NCBI GenBank assembly: GCA_024233875.1
Contig: JACKPB010000002.1
Coordinates: 310,001-374,000 of the forward strand
Source of the DNA: Leptospiraceae bacterium
Lineage (GTDB): Bacteria; Spirochaetota; Leptospiria; Leptospirales; Leptospiraceae
DNA: 64,000 bases
Direction: 5' to 3'
Shown here in pieces: positions 43,920 through 52,440 of this stretch. A program made the translations under genes and the position numbers. The notes under the pieces are model-generated. The model saw nothing but the letters and a program-made list of their open reading frames with translations, searched no databases and was not told the DNA's origin. Position 1 is the stretch's first letter. Each line of letters opens with the position of its first letter.

Positions 43920-44699
43920 ATGGTGAGAAAAAATAAAAAAGCAAATAAAGCTAACATCATATCTATTGCAAATCAAAAAGGAGGAGAAGGAAAAACGTCA
44001 ATATCCCTCTTCCTTTCGGAAGCACTTTCTGAAAAAGATAAAGTTCTTCTTGTGGATTGGGATGCGCAGGCGAACGCTACCCGATTCTTTTTTAATTCTG
44101 TGAAGAAAAATATATTTGATTGCCTGGGATACCGGGGAGCGAAAACGATTCCTACTTCTGATGTGATTTTGAAAATTACCGATAATTTAGATCTTCTCCC
44201 TTCCTCTATTGCACTTGCAAATTTCACAACTCCATTCGGTGTTGAAGACTTTAGTTTATTAAAAGATTGCCTGATTCAAGTTCAGGAAGAATACTCATAC
44301 ATACTCATAGACTGTTCTCCCTCTCTGGGTCTGGGATTGGAAAATGCTTTGATCGCCTCTGACTTTGTCCTGGTTCCCATTCAAACAAGAGCTTTCAGTG
44401 TTCAGGGGATAGGAGACCTTTACAGTACTGTTGATAAAATTAAGAAGAAAGCGAATCCGTCCTTGTTTCTACTCGGCGCTGTGTTCAATCAGTATGAAGA
44501 AACCCGCTCCCTGACGGGGCTTGCTCAGGGGGTGAAAAAATATTTTCCTGTATTTGATACATTCATTCCAAGAAGGGAGGGAATTCCACAGGCACAGGTA
44601 AAAAGAAAAATGCTAAAGGATTGTGACGATAAAATACGAAAGCCATTTTATCAATTAGCTAATGAAGTAAGGGAGAGAATCGATGTCCAAAAAAAATGA
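43920..44699 (+). CDS. parA: ParA partition ATPase, second copy
   Basis: This 259-residue ParA-family ATPase has the deviant Walker A motif KGGEGKTS at residues 20-27 after a lysine-rich N-terminus. Walker A' reads DWDAQAN, where most ParAs have DxDPQGN. Walker B is YILIDCSPS. It is diverged from the first ParA of this window, so it is not a recent copy. It overlaps parB2 by 17 nt, exactly as in the first pair. It heads an operon parA2-parB2-DUF1569/lysine-tail-flavin reductase. Confidence 0.93.
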   Translation: MVRKNKKANKANIISIANQKGGEGKTSISLFLSEALSEKDKVLLVDWDAQANATRFFFNSVKKNIFDCLGYRGAKTIPTSDVILKITDNLDLLPSSIALANFTTPFGVEDFSLLKDCLIQVQEEYSYILIDCSPSLGLGLENALIASDFVLVPIQTRAFSVQGIGDLYSTVDKIKKKANPSLFLLGAVFNQYEETRSLTGLAQGVKKYFPVFDTFIPRREGIPQAQVKRKMLKDCDDKIRKPFYQLANEVRERIDVQKK

Positions 44700-45390
44700 A
44701 TACGCTGCTATGGATTTATTGACTGCCTTTCATTCTGAGTCTCAGGCTTCCAGCAATTTGAAAGTGAGTGAAATTCAGCTCAATCCAAATCAACCCAGAG
44801 TTTTTGATCGGAATAAGGTCGATGATTTGAAGGAGTCGATGAAAAGATTGGGGATGATAGAACCGATCATTGTAAGAAGGGAGTCCTCAAAATTTATAAT
44901 TGTTGCCGGGGAGAGAAGATATAGGGCTGCTCAGAGTTTGGGCTGGGAAGAAGTTCCGGTAAAGATTGTTGATGATTCCCCGGACATTTGTTATGAAATG
45001 TCTCTGGCTGAAAATGAAAAAAGAAAAAGTTTGAACCCCTGGGAGGTAGGAAAAGCAATTCAATTTCTCCGGAAAGAGAAGAAAAAAACTGCTTCTGAAG
45101 TTGCCAGTATTCTCGGGTACACAGAAAGATATATCAAGCAATTGACCTCGATAGCCAGATTGGATCAATCCACTGTAGAGAATATGATTTCATTGGGAAA
45201 AGAGCCTTCAGTCAAAAACCTCGAAAACATGTTGAAGCTAAAAGAGGGTAGGGGGGGTGAAATGATTTCACCCGAAGAAAACACAAAAAAAGTTCGAATT
45301 ACCCTGAATTTGGATAGTTTGAATCAAAAGAAAAAAGAGCTATTCCTGAAAGAGTTGAATGCTCTCAAAAAAAAATATGGATTGATATAG
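44683..45390 (+). CDS. parB: ParB partition protein, second copy
   Basis: This 235-residue ParB has an N-terminal domain (SEIQLNPNQPRVF), the CTP box AGERRYRAAQSLGWEEVPVKI, a modified third box AENEKRKSLNPWEVGKAI (most ParBs have ENIQR), a helix-turn-helix (KTASEVASILGYTERYIKQLTS) and a short C-terminal dimer segment. Just before the latter its DNA contains the 19-bp inverted repeat also present upstream of parA2, encoding GGEMISPEE. It is smaller than the first ParB by 36 residues, mostly in the linker. Confidence 0.93.
   Translation: MSKKNEYAAMDLLTAFHSESQASSNLKVSEIQLNPNQPRVFDRNKVDDLKESMKRLGMIEPIIVRRESSKFIIVAGERRYRAAQSLGWEEVPVKIVDDSPDICYEMSLAENEKRKSLNPWEVGKAIQFLRKEKKKTASEVASILGYTERYIKQLTSIARLDQSTVENMISLGKEPSVKNLENMLKLKEGRGGEMISPEENTKKVRITLNLDSLNQKKKELFLKELNALKKKYGLI
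45255..45273. promoter_or_regulatory. Second copy of the parA2-upstream inverted repeat
   Basis: GGGTGAAATGATTTCACCC is identical over 19 bases to 43873-43891. It lies inside parB2, 117 nt before its stop. Arms of nine bases surround one central G. It is preceded by a G run and GTAGGGG as in the upstream copy. Confidence 0.65.
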
Positions 45391-45399
45391 GAGAGATAA

Positions 45400-46182
45400 A
45401 TGAGAAGAAAAATTAAAATTTCATCATGGGAAGATCTGATTGAAGAAATCTCTAGAATCGAGAGGGCTTCGGATCTGGAAAGCACCGGAGTTTGGTCTGC
45501 CTTTCAAATTATTCAGCATATTACTGAAAACATTCATTATTCCATGCATGGGTTTCCATCTCTGAAGAATGTTTTGTTTCGAAAAACGATAGGTAGATTG
45601 TTTTTCAATCATATGATGAAAAATAAAGAAATGAAACCGGGTCTTCCAAATCCTGGTTCACCTAAGAAAAGAGAAGAGGGGAGCATTGTACCCGCAATTC
45701 AGAGATTGAAATGGACGATTAAGGAATTCCAGGAGTTTTCCGGAGAGATGGCACTTCATCCTGTTTTTGATATCCTATCCAAACAGGATTGGGAGAAATT
45801 GCACTGGATACATTTTTCCCTTCATCTGAGTTTCATAAAGTACGATCCTGCAAACCTAAAAACTGATTTGAATGAAGAAGTAATTCAGGAGGCAGTTGTT
45901 CAGCCTCCGGAAGAAGAAGTTTCCGCTGAAGTTGTAGTAGATAGCAGTCCGATCAGAGAGGAACCTGTAAAAGAAGAAATTGAAGAGATTGAAGAAATTT
46001 CTACTCCTATCGAACCTATTCAAAAGCCTTCTGCAAAAAAGAAATCAACTCCCAAAAGTTCAGTAGTCGCTAAGAAAAAAGTAGTTTCCAAGAAAAAAAT
46101 TGCTAAAAAGAAAGCTATAGCAAAGAAAAAAGAAACGATTTCGAAAAAATCAATTAAGAAAAAAGTTTCAAAAAAGAAATAG
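45400..46182 (+). CDS. DUF1569 (DinB-like) protein with histone-H1-like lysine tail
   Basis: This is a 260-residue protein. Residues 1 to about 150 resemble DUF1569, a four-helix DinB-like fold (GVWSAFQIIQHITENIHYSMHG, GEMALHPVFDILSKQDWEKLHWIHFSLHLSFI) with histidines that may bind metal. After an acidic/proline linker (about 150-205), the last 50 residues are lysine-rich with KKK repeats, like histone H1 or bacterial Hc1-type tails that bind DNA non-specifically. GGAGAG precedes the ATG, 9 nt after parB2. A nucleoid or partition-related role is inferred from tail and context. Confidence 0.78.
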   Translation: MRRKIKISSWEDLIEEISRIERASDLESTGVWSAFQIIQHITENIHYSMHGFPSLKNVLFRKTIGRLFFNHMMKNKEMKPGLPNPGSPKKREEGSIVPAIQRLKWTIKEFQEFSGEMALHPVFDILSKQDWEKLHWIHFSLHLSFIKYDPANLKTDLNEEVIQEAVVQPPEEEVSAEVVVDSSPIREEPVKEEIEEIEEISTPIEPIQKPSAKKKSTPKSSVVAKKKVVSKKKIAKKKAIAKKKETISKKSIKKKVSKKK

Positions 46183-46196
46183 GATAAAGAAAACTA

Positions 46197-46805
46197 ATGA
46201 ATATTGGAATCGTAGTTGGATCAATGCGTGAAAAATCTGAATCTGGGAGAGTTGGTGAGTATCTTGAGGAAGTCCTGAAAAATAAAAATATCATATCGGA
46301 CACTTTCAATTTAAAGAAGATTTCATTGCCATTCTGGGATGAAGATTTTTGGGAAGATACAGAAAATTGGAAACAGATCTGGTTTCCTGTATCAGAACGA
46401 CTGAAAAATTGTTCAGGTTTTCTCTTTATCTGTCCGGAATATGGCGGGATGGCTTCTCCGGTTTTGAAAAATTTTTTCCTGCTTTGCAATCGGCAGGAGT
46501 TAGCCCATAAGCCGGCACTTATTGTTTCCCTCTCTGGGAGTAGGGGAGGGGCCTATCCTGTGTCGGAGCTAAGAATGAGCAGTTACAAGAATACTTTTAT
46601 AAACTACATTCCCGAGCATATTGTGATTCGGAATGTATCACATCTATTGCATAACGCAGTCAAAGATGAGTTTCAAAAAGAAGATCAATTCATTAGGGAA
46701 AGAATAGAATATTCAATAAATATATTGATCGCATATGCAGAAGCATTGGCTTCGGTTCGAAGTAAGAATTTGTTTGATTATAAAAAATTCAAAAATGGGA
46801 TGTAA
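46197..46805 (+). CDS. NAD(P)H-dependent FMN reductase family protein
   Basis: This 202-residue flavodoxin-like protein of the NADPH-dependent FMN reductase family has an N-terminal phosphate-binding loop GIVVGSMREKSESGRVGEYL, FICPEYGGMASPVLKNFF (the family PEYNxxxPxxLKN-type segment) and VSLSGSRGGAYP. It reduces free flavins or quinones/metal ions; the substrate is not readable. It starts 14 nt after the lysine-tailed gene and probably closes the par2 operon, although its role there is unclear. Confidence 0.85.
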   Translation: MNIGIVVGSMREKSESGRVGEYLEEVLKNKNIISDTFNLKKISLPFWDEDFWEDTENWKQIWFPVSERLKNCSGFLFICPEYGGMASPVLKNFFLLCNRQELAHKPALIVSLSGSRGGAYPVSELRMSSYKNTFINYIPEHIVIRNVSHLLHNAVKDEFQKEDQFIRERIEYSINILIAYAEALASVRSKNLFDYKKFKNGM

Positions 46806-46869
46806 TATTATTGATTTACACTTACACTTCGTTCGAAGAGTTGATACAATGAGGAGCCATTCGGCAAAC

Positions 46870-46888
46870 TGGAGATTCAATGTCTCCA
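46870..46888. terminator. Hairpin between convergent genes
   Basis: TGGAGA and TCTCCA pair around a 7-base loop between the flavin reductase (plus) and acyltransferase (minus) genes, with TATTTTTATT 9 nt after it on the plus strand. A second small stem CTTCG-TT-CGAAG lies at 46827-46838. It is probably a weak terminator. Confidence 0.4.
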
Positions 46889-46977
46889 AGCACCTATTTT
46901 TATTGATTTATTAGTAGAATATGATTTTTAATAAAAAAAATAGAATGCTCAGAAAAGAAAAAAATGCATAAGGTGGG

Positions 46978-48165
46978 TTATTGATCAAGATTCTTTTCCC
47001 GAATAGATTGAATCCCTTCTATGGATAAATAGATGGTTCTATGTATAATCAAGGGTAGGGCGATATTTATTGTCCAGGTAAGGAAGTAGGAGATAGTCCT
47101 GCCTCCGAGGATATGCGGATCAAAACTATGCATATAATGAATGATTAGAGGATGGATAAGAAAGATCGAGAGACTGTACCTTCCAATCGTTTCAAATGAT
47201 TTCATTATGAATCGGAGAAAGACGGATCTATGATTGAGTAATTCTGGATAGAATTTTAAATCGGGTCGCGGAAGAAATAATAACCATATACCCAGAGGAA
47301 GAAAAAATAAATTATTTGGAAGAGCCTGATAAGTTTCGAGTGTATAGATCAGTACAAATACTGTAATCATTGAGATGAGAAAAGTATTAAGGAGAAAGAA
47401 TTTTTGTAGATAGTTTTTTTTTAGCGAGACTTCTCTGAGGAACATCCCCACAAAAAAATAAAAAATATATTCAGTTGGAAAAAAGCTGCGATAGGATGCG
47501 AGGAAGGTTGGGAAATGGTAATTTGAAATGAGTTGGATGAAAAGACTGAGAATAACAATTCCAAATTTATTCATAGTAGAGAGGGAAAAAAAATTTCTAT
47601 GAAAAGTCCAAAATATCAAATAGTAACCTGCGAGCAATGGGACGAAGTAATACGGTTCCAGAATCCTACCCGTAACTAATTTCAATAAATAATCCATTGC
47701 ATCTCGATTGAACTCCTGGGTTTTTGCAAAATATCCGGGGATTGAAATCAAGATGTAGGGAAGAAACAGATGCACTAGTTTATTTTTCCAAAACGAAGTA
47801 CCAATTCTCAGAAGGTAGCCGGATGATAGGATGAAAATTGGGACAGAAAACCGACTGAGATTGGATATGGACAGAGTAATGATTCGAAATTCATCAGAAG
47901 GTCTGTAGAAGGCAAAGTAAGAATCTATGTGAATGCATACAATACCTGAGATAGCTAACCCTCTTAAAAAATTTATTTCCCTGAATTCTTTTTTTTGGGG
48001 AAGCAGGGGTTCTGATTTCATAAAAAAGTTAGAAATCAATAAAGCGCTCATGAAAAACCCAAATGTGTTCAATAATGCCATAAGATTCAAAACAAAAAAT
48101 CTAGAATGAATTGTAAAATAGGAAAATGACAGAACGAAATTTATGAATCGAAACTCCAATTTCAA
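46978..48165 (-). CDS. Acyltransferase 3 family membrane protein
   Basis: This is an integral membrane protein of up to 395 residues with about ten helices. The Acyl_transf_3 signature begins REINFLRGLAISGIVCIHIDSYF (catalytic histidine in the first helix) and continues with SRFSVPIFILSSGYLL and a final SIFLIHPLIIHY. These enzymes O-acylate surface glycans or lipids. The first 50 residues look atypical, and a start at MKSEPLLPQ (48021) is equally plausible. It stands alone and is divergent from the cNMP sensor gene. Confidence 0.85.
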   Translation of the reverse strand: MKLEFRFINFVLSFSYFTIHSRFFVLNLMALLNTFGFFMSALLISNFFMKSEPLLPQKKEFREINFLRGLAISGIVCIHIDSYFAFYRPSDEFRIITLSISNLSRFSVPIFILSSGYLLRIGTSFWKNKLVHLFLPYILISIPGYFAKTQEFNRDAMDYLLKLVTGRILEPYYFVPLLAGYYLIFWTFHRNFFSLSTMNKFGIVILSLFIQLISNYHFPTFLASYRSFFPTEYIFYFFVGMFLREVSLKKNYLQKFFLLNTFLISMITVFVLIYTLETYQALPNNLFFLPLGIWLLFLPRPDLKFYPELLNHRSVFLRFIMKSFETIGRYSLSIFLIHPLIIHYMHSFDPHILGGRTISYFLTWTINIALPLIIHRTIYLSIEGIQSIREKNLDQ

Positions 48166-48236
48166 ATTTTAAGATGGATTATTTTTATTTCTTGAAATCT
48201 CTTTCAATTCCAAGAAAATAACTAGAAAGATAAATT

Positions 48237-48626
48237 ATGGCATCAATAGTTTCAGTAAAAACAGGTAGAGTGATTTTTCGGGAAGGGGACAAGGGGAATA
48301 CTATGTACATTGTTCTCGAAGGAGTAGTGGAGATTTACGTGAATATAAAAAATGAAGAGATAAGTCTTTCCACTATGAAATCAGGGGATTTTTTTGGAGA
48401 AATGGCATTGTTTCGGGACAAACCGAGAAGTGCAAATGCCCGTGTGATTCAGGAAGTCAAGCTTGCAGTCATAGAAAGCAAGGCTCAACTGGAAAAATTT
48501 CTCACTGACAATCCTCTGTTTGCTTCCAAAATGGTCAATATCATGGCGAGTCGACTTGCACAGACCAACGACCTTCTCTTCCAAAAGATCAATGAACTCT
48601 CCGCTAAAAAATTAGAATATAAGTAA
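48237..48626 (+). CDS. Stand-alone cyclic-nucleotide-binding domain protein
   Basis: This 129-residue protein is a single CRP-type sensor domain (VIFREGDKGNTMYIVLEGVVEIYV, the phosphate-binding cassette SGDFFGEMALFRDKPRSANARV) and a short C-terminal helix. It has no DNA-binding HTH, so it is not a transcription factor by itself. The cassette keeps FGEMAL and RSA, so cAMP or cGMP binding is likely. Its stop TAA overlaps the ATG of the exbB-like gene (TAATG), implying tight coupling and perhaps cyclic-nucleotide control of that channel. Confidence 0.88.
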   Translation: MASIVSVKTGRVIFREGDKGNTMYIVLEGVVEIYVNIKNEEISLSTMKSGDFFGEMALFRDKPRSANARVIQEVKLAVIESKAQLEKFLTDNPLFASKMVNIMASRLAQTNDLLFQKINELSAKKLEYK

Positions 48627-49096
48627 TGCTATTAGAATACCTACATGCCGGTGGTTCGGGTATGTACTTTTTGGTTCTTATCTCCATTGCCTGCTTGAGC
48701 CTGGTAATCAATTTACTATTTTCTCTCTTCTTATATCAAAAAGCTCTCCAATCCGGGAGTCTCACTAAAACAATGGATTTGAATTCTTGGGAAGATGCCT
48801 ATTTTTTATTGGATCGAAGAATTGATTGGCTAGGAAACCTAGCGGGAATCTCCACACTTACAGGTTTATTGGGCACTGTCATCGGTATTTTTTCCGCATT
48901 TCAGGAGATGCAAACTGTAAAGCAGGCATCTATAGAGGTTTTCGCATCCGGAATTAGTCAGGCTCTACTGACAACCATCCTTGGGCTTTTGATAGCTGTT
49001 CCCTCAACACTGAGTATGCATATTTTTCGACACTATCTGGAGCATCTGGATTGGAAAATCCAAAAATTACTAGTGCCAAAAGAAATAAAAACCTGA
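48626..49096 (+). CDS. exbB: ExbB/TolQ/MotA-family proton channel protein
   Basis: This 156-residue protein has three membrane segments: MYFLVLISIACLSLVINLLF, LTGLLGTVIGIFSAF and SQALLTTILGLLIAVPSTL. The last two carry the family signature (GLLGTVxGI...AL.TT..GL..A.P). Such channels work with an ExbD/TolR partner. None is adjacent; the ExbD gene is 28 kb upstream. It is translationally coupled to the cyclic-nucleotide-binding protein gene. Confidence 0.9.
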   Translation: MLLEYLHAGGSGMYFLVLISIACLSLVINLLFSLFLYQKALQSGSLTKTMDLNSWEDAYFLLDRRIDWLGNLAGISTLTGLLGTVIGIFSAFQEMQTVKQASIEVFASGISQALLTTILGLLIAVPSTLSMHIFRHYLEHLDWKIQKLLVPKEIKT

Positions 49097-49438
49097 TTCG
49101 GGCCTTCAGAGGTCCGGGGCTCAGAATCGATTTTTTATTATCAAAATTGATAATCGGAATGTCTATTAACCTTTTTTTCTGAATTTTCTAGTAGAAAATC
49201 TTTTTAAAAATTCTTCAGTTTTTCATGAAAAAAGAGGGGTTGGGGGCGGGACACCAAGAAATTTATCACCTCTAAACAGCCCAGGTAATGGGTTTTTACA
49301 TGTAGCCTAATTTTATTCATTTTTTGGAAAAAATGCTTCTGTTAAAACTAGAATTTATTTAGAAATATACTTTAATGCTTTCTTTTAATAATTAGTAAAA
49401 AAAATTGGAAGGGAAACTTCTACTAAGGTCAGAAAATA
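49097..49438. other. Intergenic region before asd
   Basis: This stretch of 342 nt has no gene. It includes an imperfect stem GGGCCT/AGGTCC near 49110-49125, a perfect ATTATCAA/TTGATAAT stem (49137-49154) and an AT-rich region before asd. I tested it for a lysine or SAM-type riboswitch pattern and saw none, so it probably holds a terminator for exbB and the asd promoter. Confidence 0.4.
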
Positions 49439-50494
49439 ATGAAAAAAGCAAAAGTTGCTGTTCTGGGAGCTACAGGCTCAGTCGGGCAAAGATTTATTGA
49501 GTTATTAGAAAATCATGAGTTTTTTGAAGTGACTCATCTGGGAGCTTCTGAAAAAAGTTCGGGTAGAAAGTATTCTGAAGTAATGAATTCACGCTGGAAA
49601 GTTTCAGCGGATATACCTGGCTATGCCAAAAATATGGAAATTGTCAACTGCTCCCCCGAATTTACTCCGGGAGTAGATCTCGTATTTTCAGGTTTAGATT
49701 CCGATGTTGCCGGAGAAATTGAGATGAAATATGCTCAGGCAGGAGTGATGGTAATCTCCAATGCCAAAAATTACAGAATGAGTCCGGATGTTCCCATCCT
49801 CTCCGCAGAAGTAAACCCCGAACACCTTGATGTCATTCAATTTCAAAAAACACCGGGTAAGATCATAACAAATTCTAATTGCACTATTATGGGAGTCACT
49901 ATTTCCCTAAAGCCACTTATGGACCATTTCGGTCTTGATTCCGCAGTCATTGTATCTATGCAGGCGATTTCCGGTGCAGGTTATCCGGGAGTTCCCACTA
50001 TGGATATTCTGGGCAATGTGATTCCATTCATCAGCGGCGAAGAAGACAAGGTGGAGACAGAACCACAGAAATGTTTGGGAAAAGTATCAGGTGATAAGAT
50101 AGAATCTGCTGATTTCAAAATCTCTGCGCACTGCAATCGAGTTCCGGTTTTGGATGGACACACAGTCAATGTCTCTGTAAAATTAAAGAAAAAGGCAACA
50201 GAATCTGAAATCAGAAAAGCTTGGGAAGATTTCTCAGGAGAACCTCAAAGATTGAAATTGCCTCTCGCACCTGAAAAAGTGATCCAATACAGAGAGGAAA
50301 GAGATCGACCCCAACCCAGGATTGATTTAAATGCCGGAAAAGGCATGACTACTACTATAGGAAGGCTTAGACCCGATCCGATATTTGATTATAAGTATAC
50401 AGTACTCAGCCACAATACTGTGAGAGGAGCGGCAGGTGCCGCAGTCCTGAACGCAGAACTAATTTATAAAAAAGGAATTTTGGAAGTTAAATAA
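49439..50494 (+). CDS. asd: Aspartate-semialdehyde dehydrogenase
   Basis: This 351-residue NADP-dependent enzyme makes aspartate semialdehyde, the branch point to lysine/diaminopimelate, threonine and methionine. Seen: the Rossmann loop VAVLGATGSVGQRFIELL, the active-site cysteine in ITNSNCTIMG, SMQAISGAGYPG and the substrate/histidine segment SAHCNRVPVLDGHTV. It is of the archaeal/fungal-like subgroup by these motifs. Diaminopimelate supply makes it normally essential. It is the first gene of an operon with the 647-aa protein and pyruvate kinase. Confidence 0.96.
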   Translation: MKKAKVAVLGATGSVGQRFIELLENHEFFEVTHLGASEKSSGRKYSEVMNSRWKVSADIPGYAKNMEIVNCSPEFTPGVDLVFSGLDSDVAGEIEMKYAQAGVMVISNAKNYRMSPDVPILSAEVNPEHLDVIQFQKTPGKIITNSNCTIMGVTISLKPLMDHFGLDSAVIVSMQAISGAGYPGVPTMDILGNVIPFISGEEDKVETEPQKCLGKVSGDKIESADFKISAHCNRVPVLDGHTVNVSVKLKKKATESEIRKAWEDFSGEPQRLKLPLAPEKVIQYREERDRPQPRIDLNAGKGMTTTIGRLRPDPIFDYKYTVLSHNTVRGAAGAAVLNAELIYKKGILEVK

Positions 50495-50495
50495 A

Positions 50496-52439
50496 TTGTC
50501 TGATCCGATTTCTCAATACTATAGGGTTCTAGAATATGTTCCTTCTCTTCAAAATGTTCAGAGTATGGAATCCCGTGATTTTCAATACAAAGGTATTTTT
50601 AAATTATTTACCTGCGTATCCGAATGGACAGATAAGTATCTGTCCAATAAGGTTCTTCCCAATGTAGAGCAATTGGCAAGGGAAGTAGGGATTGAAAGAG
50701 ATAAGGTTGAGCAATATATAAATGAACTCTGTTTTAAGCAAAATCCTCCTCTGATAAAGAAGATCACTACAGTGGAATACGATCCATCGGATTCCTCAAA
50801 AGTAGAGATGATTTCAAATGTTTTGCGTAGAAATACTGTATTCGCCAGACCACCTACTTTGGATGCAGGATCGGCTCAGAGATATGTGAATACAAGCAAT
50901 GAAGGCTCAGTAGCCGCAATCAAAAATGCCATTTCAGCCAATCGGGTCCGTTGGACTGGAGAAAAGTTCAAAGATTTCATATTTTCAAAAATTTCGAACA
51001 ATAAGTTGAGTGATACCTATGCTTCTGCGGATGTAGCCAATCTATTCAATTGTCCTTACGACAGTACCAAAGCCTTAAAAGAAGCTACTGTAAATTCTCA
51101 TCTGAAACCAATCTTGAAAAAATTGGTAGATGACAAAATCCTATTGTTTTTCAGGAATGAAAAAGCCAATAAATCCAGTAACAAATCTATATTTCTTTAC
51201 AATAATACAGAAGAGATTGCAGAAAGAATTGATTACTATCTAGCATATATCAAATCCAATGTAATTCCGAACTTTCAAAGAATCAGTGTGATCGGTGAAG
51301 TCAGTGAAGAAGACATGAGAAGTCCCAAGAAAATCTCTTCTTTACTTTTGCCATTTATGGATGAATCCTATGGGGACCAAAAAGCAATTCTAGAAGAATT
51401 GGTGATCCTCGGAAAATTCCATGAAGACTTCGTGGAAGAAAAAAACAAGTCCGAACAAAAAGAGAAACTTCAGGAAGTGATCAAGCTTTTGGAAAAGTCA
51501 GGTAAGTTGATTGATATGGCATCGATTCGTTTGAATGGAAAGCCGCTGGAAAAGGAAATGACGCCGTTCATAATTTCCAATGATCAAATTATCTATACAG
51601 AATATGATGACGGGAAGAATCTTTTTGAGTTTGTCTTACATAAAAATAATATAGCTCAGGCTATCACCAACGCAAGACAATTGTTTGAAGTATCAGAAAA
51701 TGACACTGAATTGAGAATCCTGGGCCGGATGAATATTCTCAGTTCAGTTGGAGACTCAGCAAAAAACGAGTTTCTTGCCGCTGAATTGAACAGTCTCTTC
51801 AAGTACTTACCCTTCCTAACCCGACTTTGGAGATCTATCACCGGAAATATTTACGTAACGAAAAAAGAAGCTGATTTGATACGAGCTCAGAAAGAAGTAG
51901 AGCAGAAAAAAAGGATAGCACAATCCAAATCAAAGCTCATCGAAAAAGAGAAACAAAAACTTATCGAAGAGAGAATGAAGCGTCATACAACACCACAAAC
52001 AGCAGCAGTTGAGCAGGAACAACAATCCCAGCCTCAAATGCCTTCCTTCGAAGAAGAACTGAAAATCAAAGAAACTCTCAAGTCTTTCACATCCATCCTG
52101 GATTCTGCTTGGGACAATGATATTTTTCCGGATAGAGAGTATCTTCTCTCTCAACTGAATAAATCGATGACTGAAGAGGAAATGATCCAACATCTCAAGA
52201 AAAACTTCAGCAAGGATGTATTTTCTTTTCAAATCAAAGCAGCTGCCAACTCAACGACAAAATTCAAATGGCCGATTCTTATCACCCGAACTTATCTCAA
52301 AAGGAATGGTAGGAAACTATTGGAAAAAGCCAAGAGGGAATCTGACGTGGAAAGAAATGAAAATGCTCCCAATCAGGAAAGATTTGATATGTATTCATCA
52401 TTGGAGAGTTTTTTAGAAAAAACTTTGAGCAAACTCTGA
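50496..52439 (+). CDS. Large protein of unknown function between asd and pyk
   Basis: This 647-residue cytoplasmic protein starts at TTG 50496, 1 nt after asd, with GGAAG upstream. The N-terminal part has winged-helix character (NVEQLAREVGIERDKVEQYINELCF). The middle is helical, around residue 490 there is a highly charged coiled-coil segment (KEVEQKKRIAQSKSKLIEKEKQKLIEERM), then a Gln-rich stretch and a C-terminal globular part with TRTYLKRNGRKLLEKA. I do not recognise a family. Tight spacing on both sides (pyk starts 1 nt after it) shows operon membership. Confidence 0.78.
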   Translation: MSDPISQYYRVLEYVPSLQNVQSMESRDFQYKGIFKLFTCVSEWTDKYLSNKVLPNVEQLAREVGIERDKVEQYINELCFKQNPPLIKKITTVEYDPSDSSKVEMISNVLRRNTVFARPPTLDAGSAQRYVNTSNEGSVAAIKNAISANRVRWTGEKFKDFIFSKISNNKLSDTYASADVANLFNCPYDSTKALKEATVNSHLKPILKKLVDDKILLFFRNEKANKSSNKSIFLYNNTEEIAERIDYYLAYIKSNVIPNFQRISVIGEVSEEDMRSPKKISSLLLPFMDESYGDQKAILEELVILGKFHEDFVEEKNKSEQKEKLQEVIKLLEKSGKLIDMASIRLNGKPLEKEMTPFIISNDQIIYTEYDDGKNLFEFVLHKNNIAQAITNARQLFEVSENDTELRILGRMNILSSVGDSAKNEFLAAELNSLFKYLPFLTRLWRSITGNIYVTKKEADLIRAQKEVEQKKRIAQSKSKLIEKEKQKLIEERMKRHTTPQTAAVEQEQQSQPQMPSFEEELKIKETLKSFTSILDSAWDNDIFPDREYLLSQLNKSMTEEEMIQHLKKNFSKDVFSFQIKAAANSTTKFKWPILITRTYLKRNGRKLLEKAKRESDVERNENAPNQERFDMYSSLESFLEKTLSKL

Positions 52440-52440
52440 T

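Noticed and set aside
49097..49438. Lysine or SAM riboswitch before asd
   Set aside because: None of the conserved core elements of either class could be matched; only simple stems are present.
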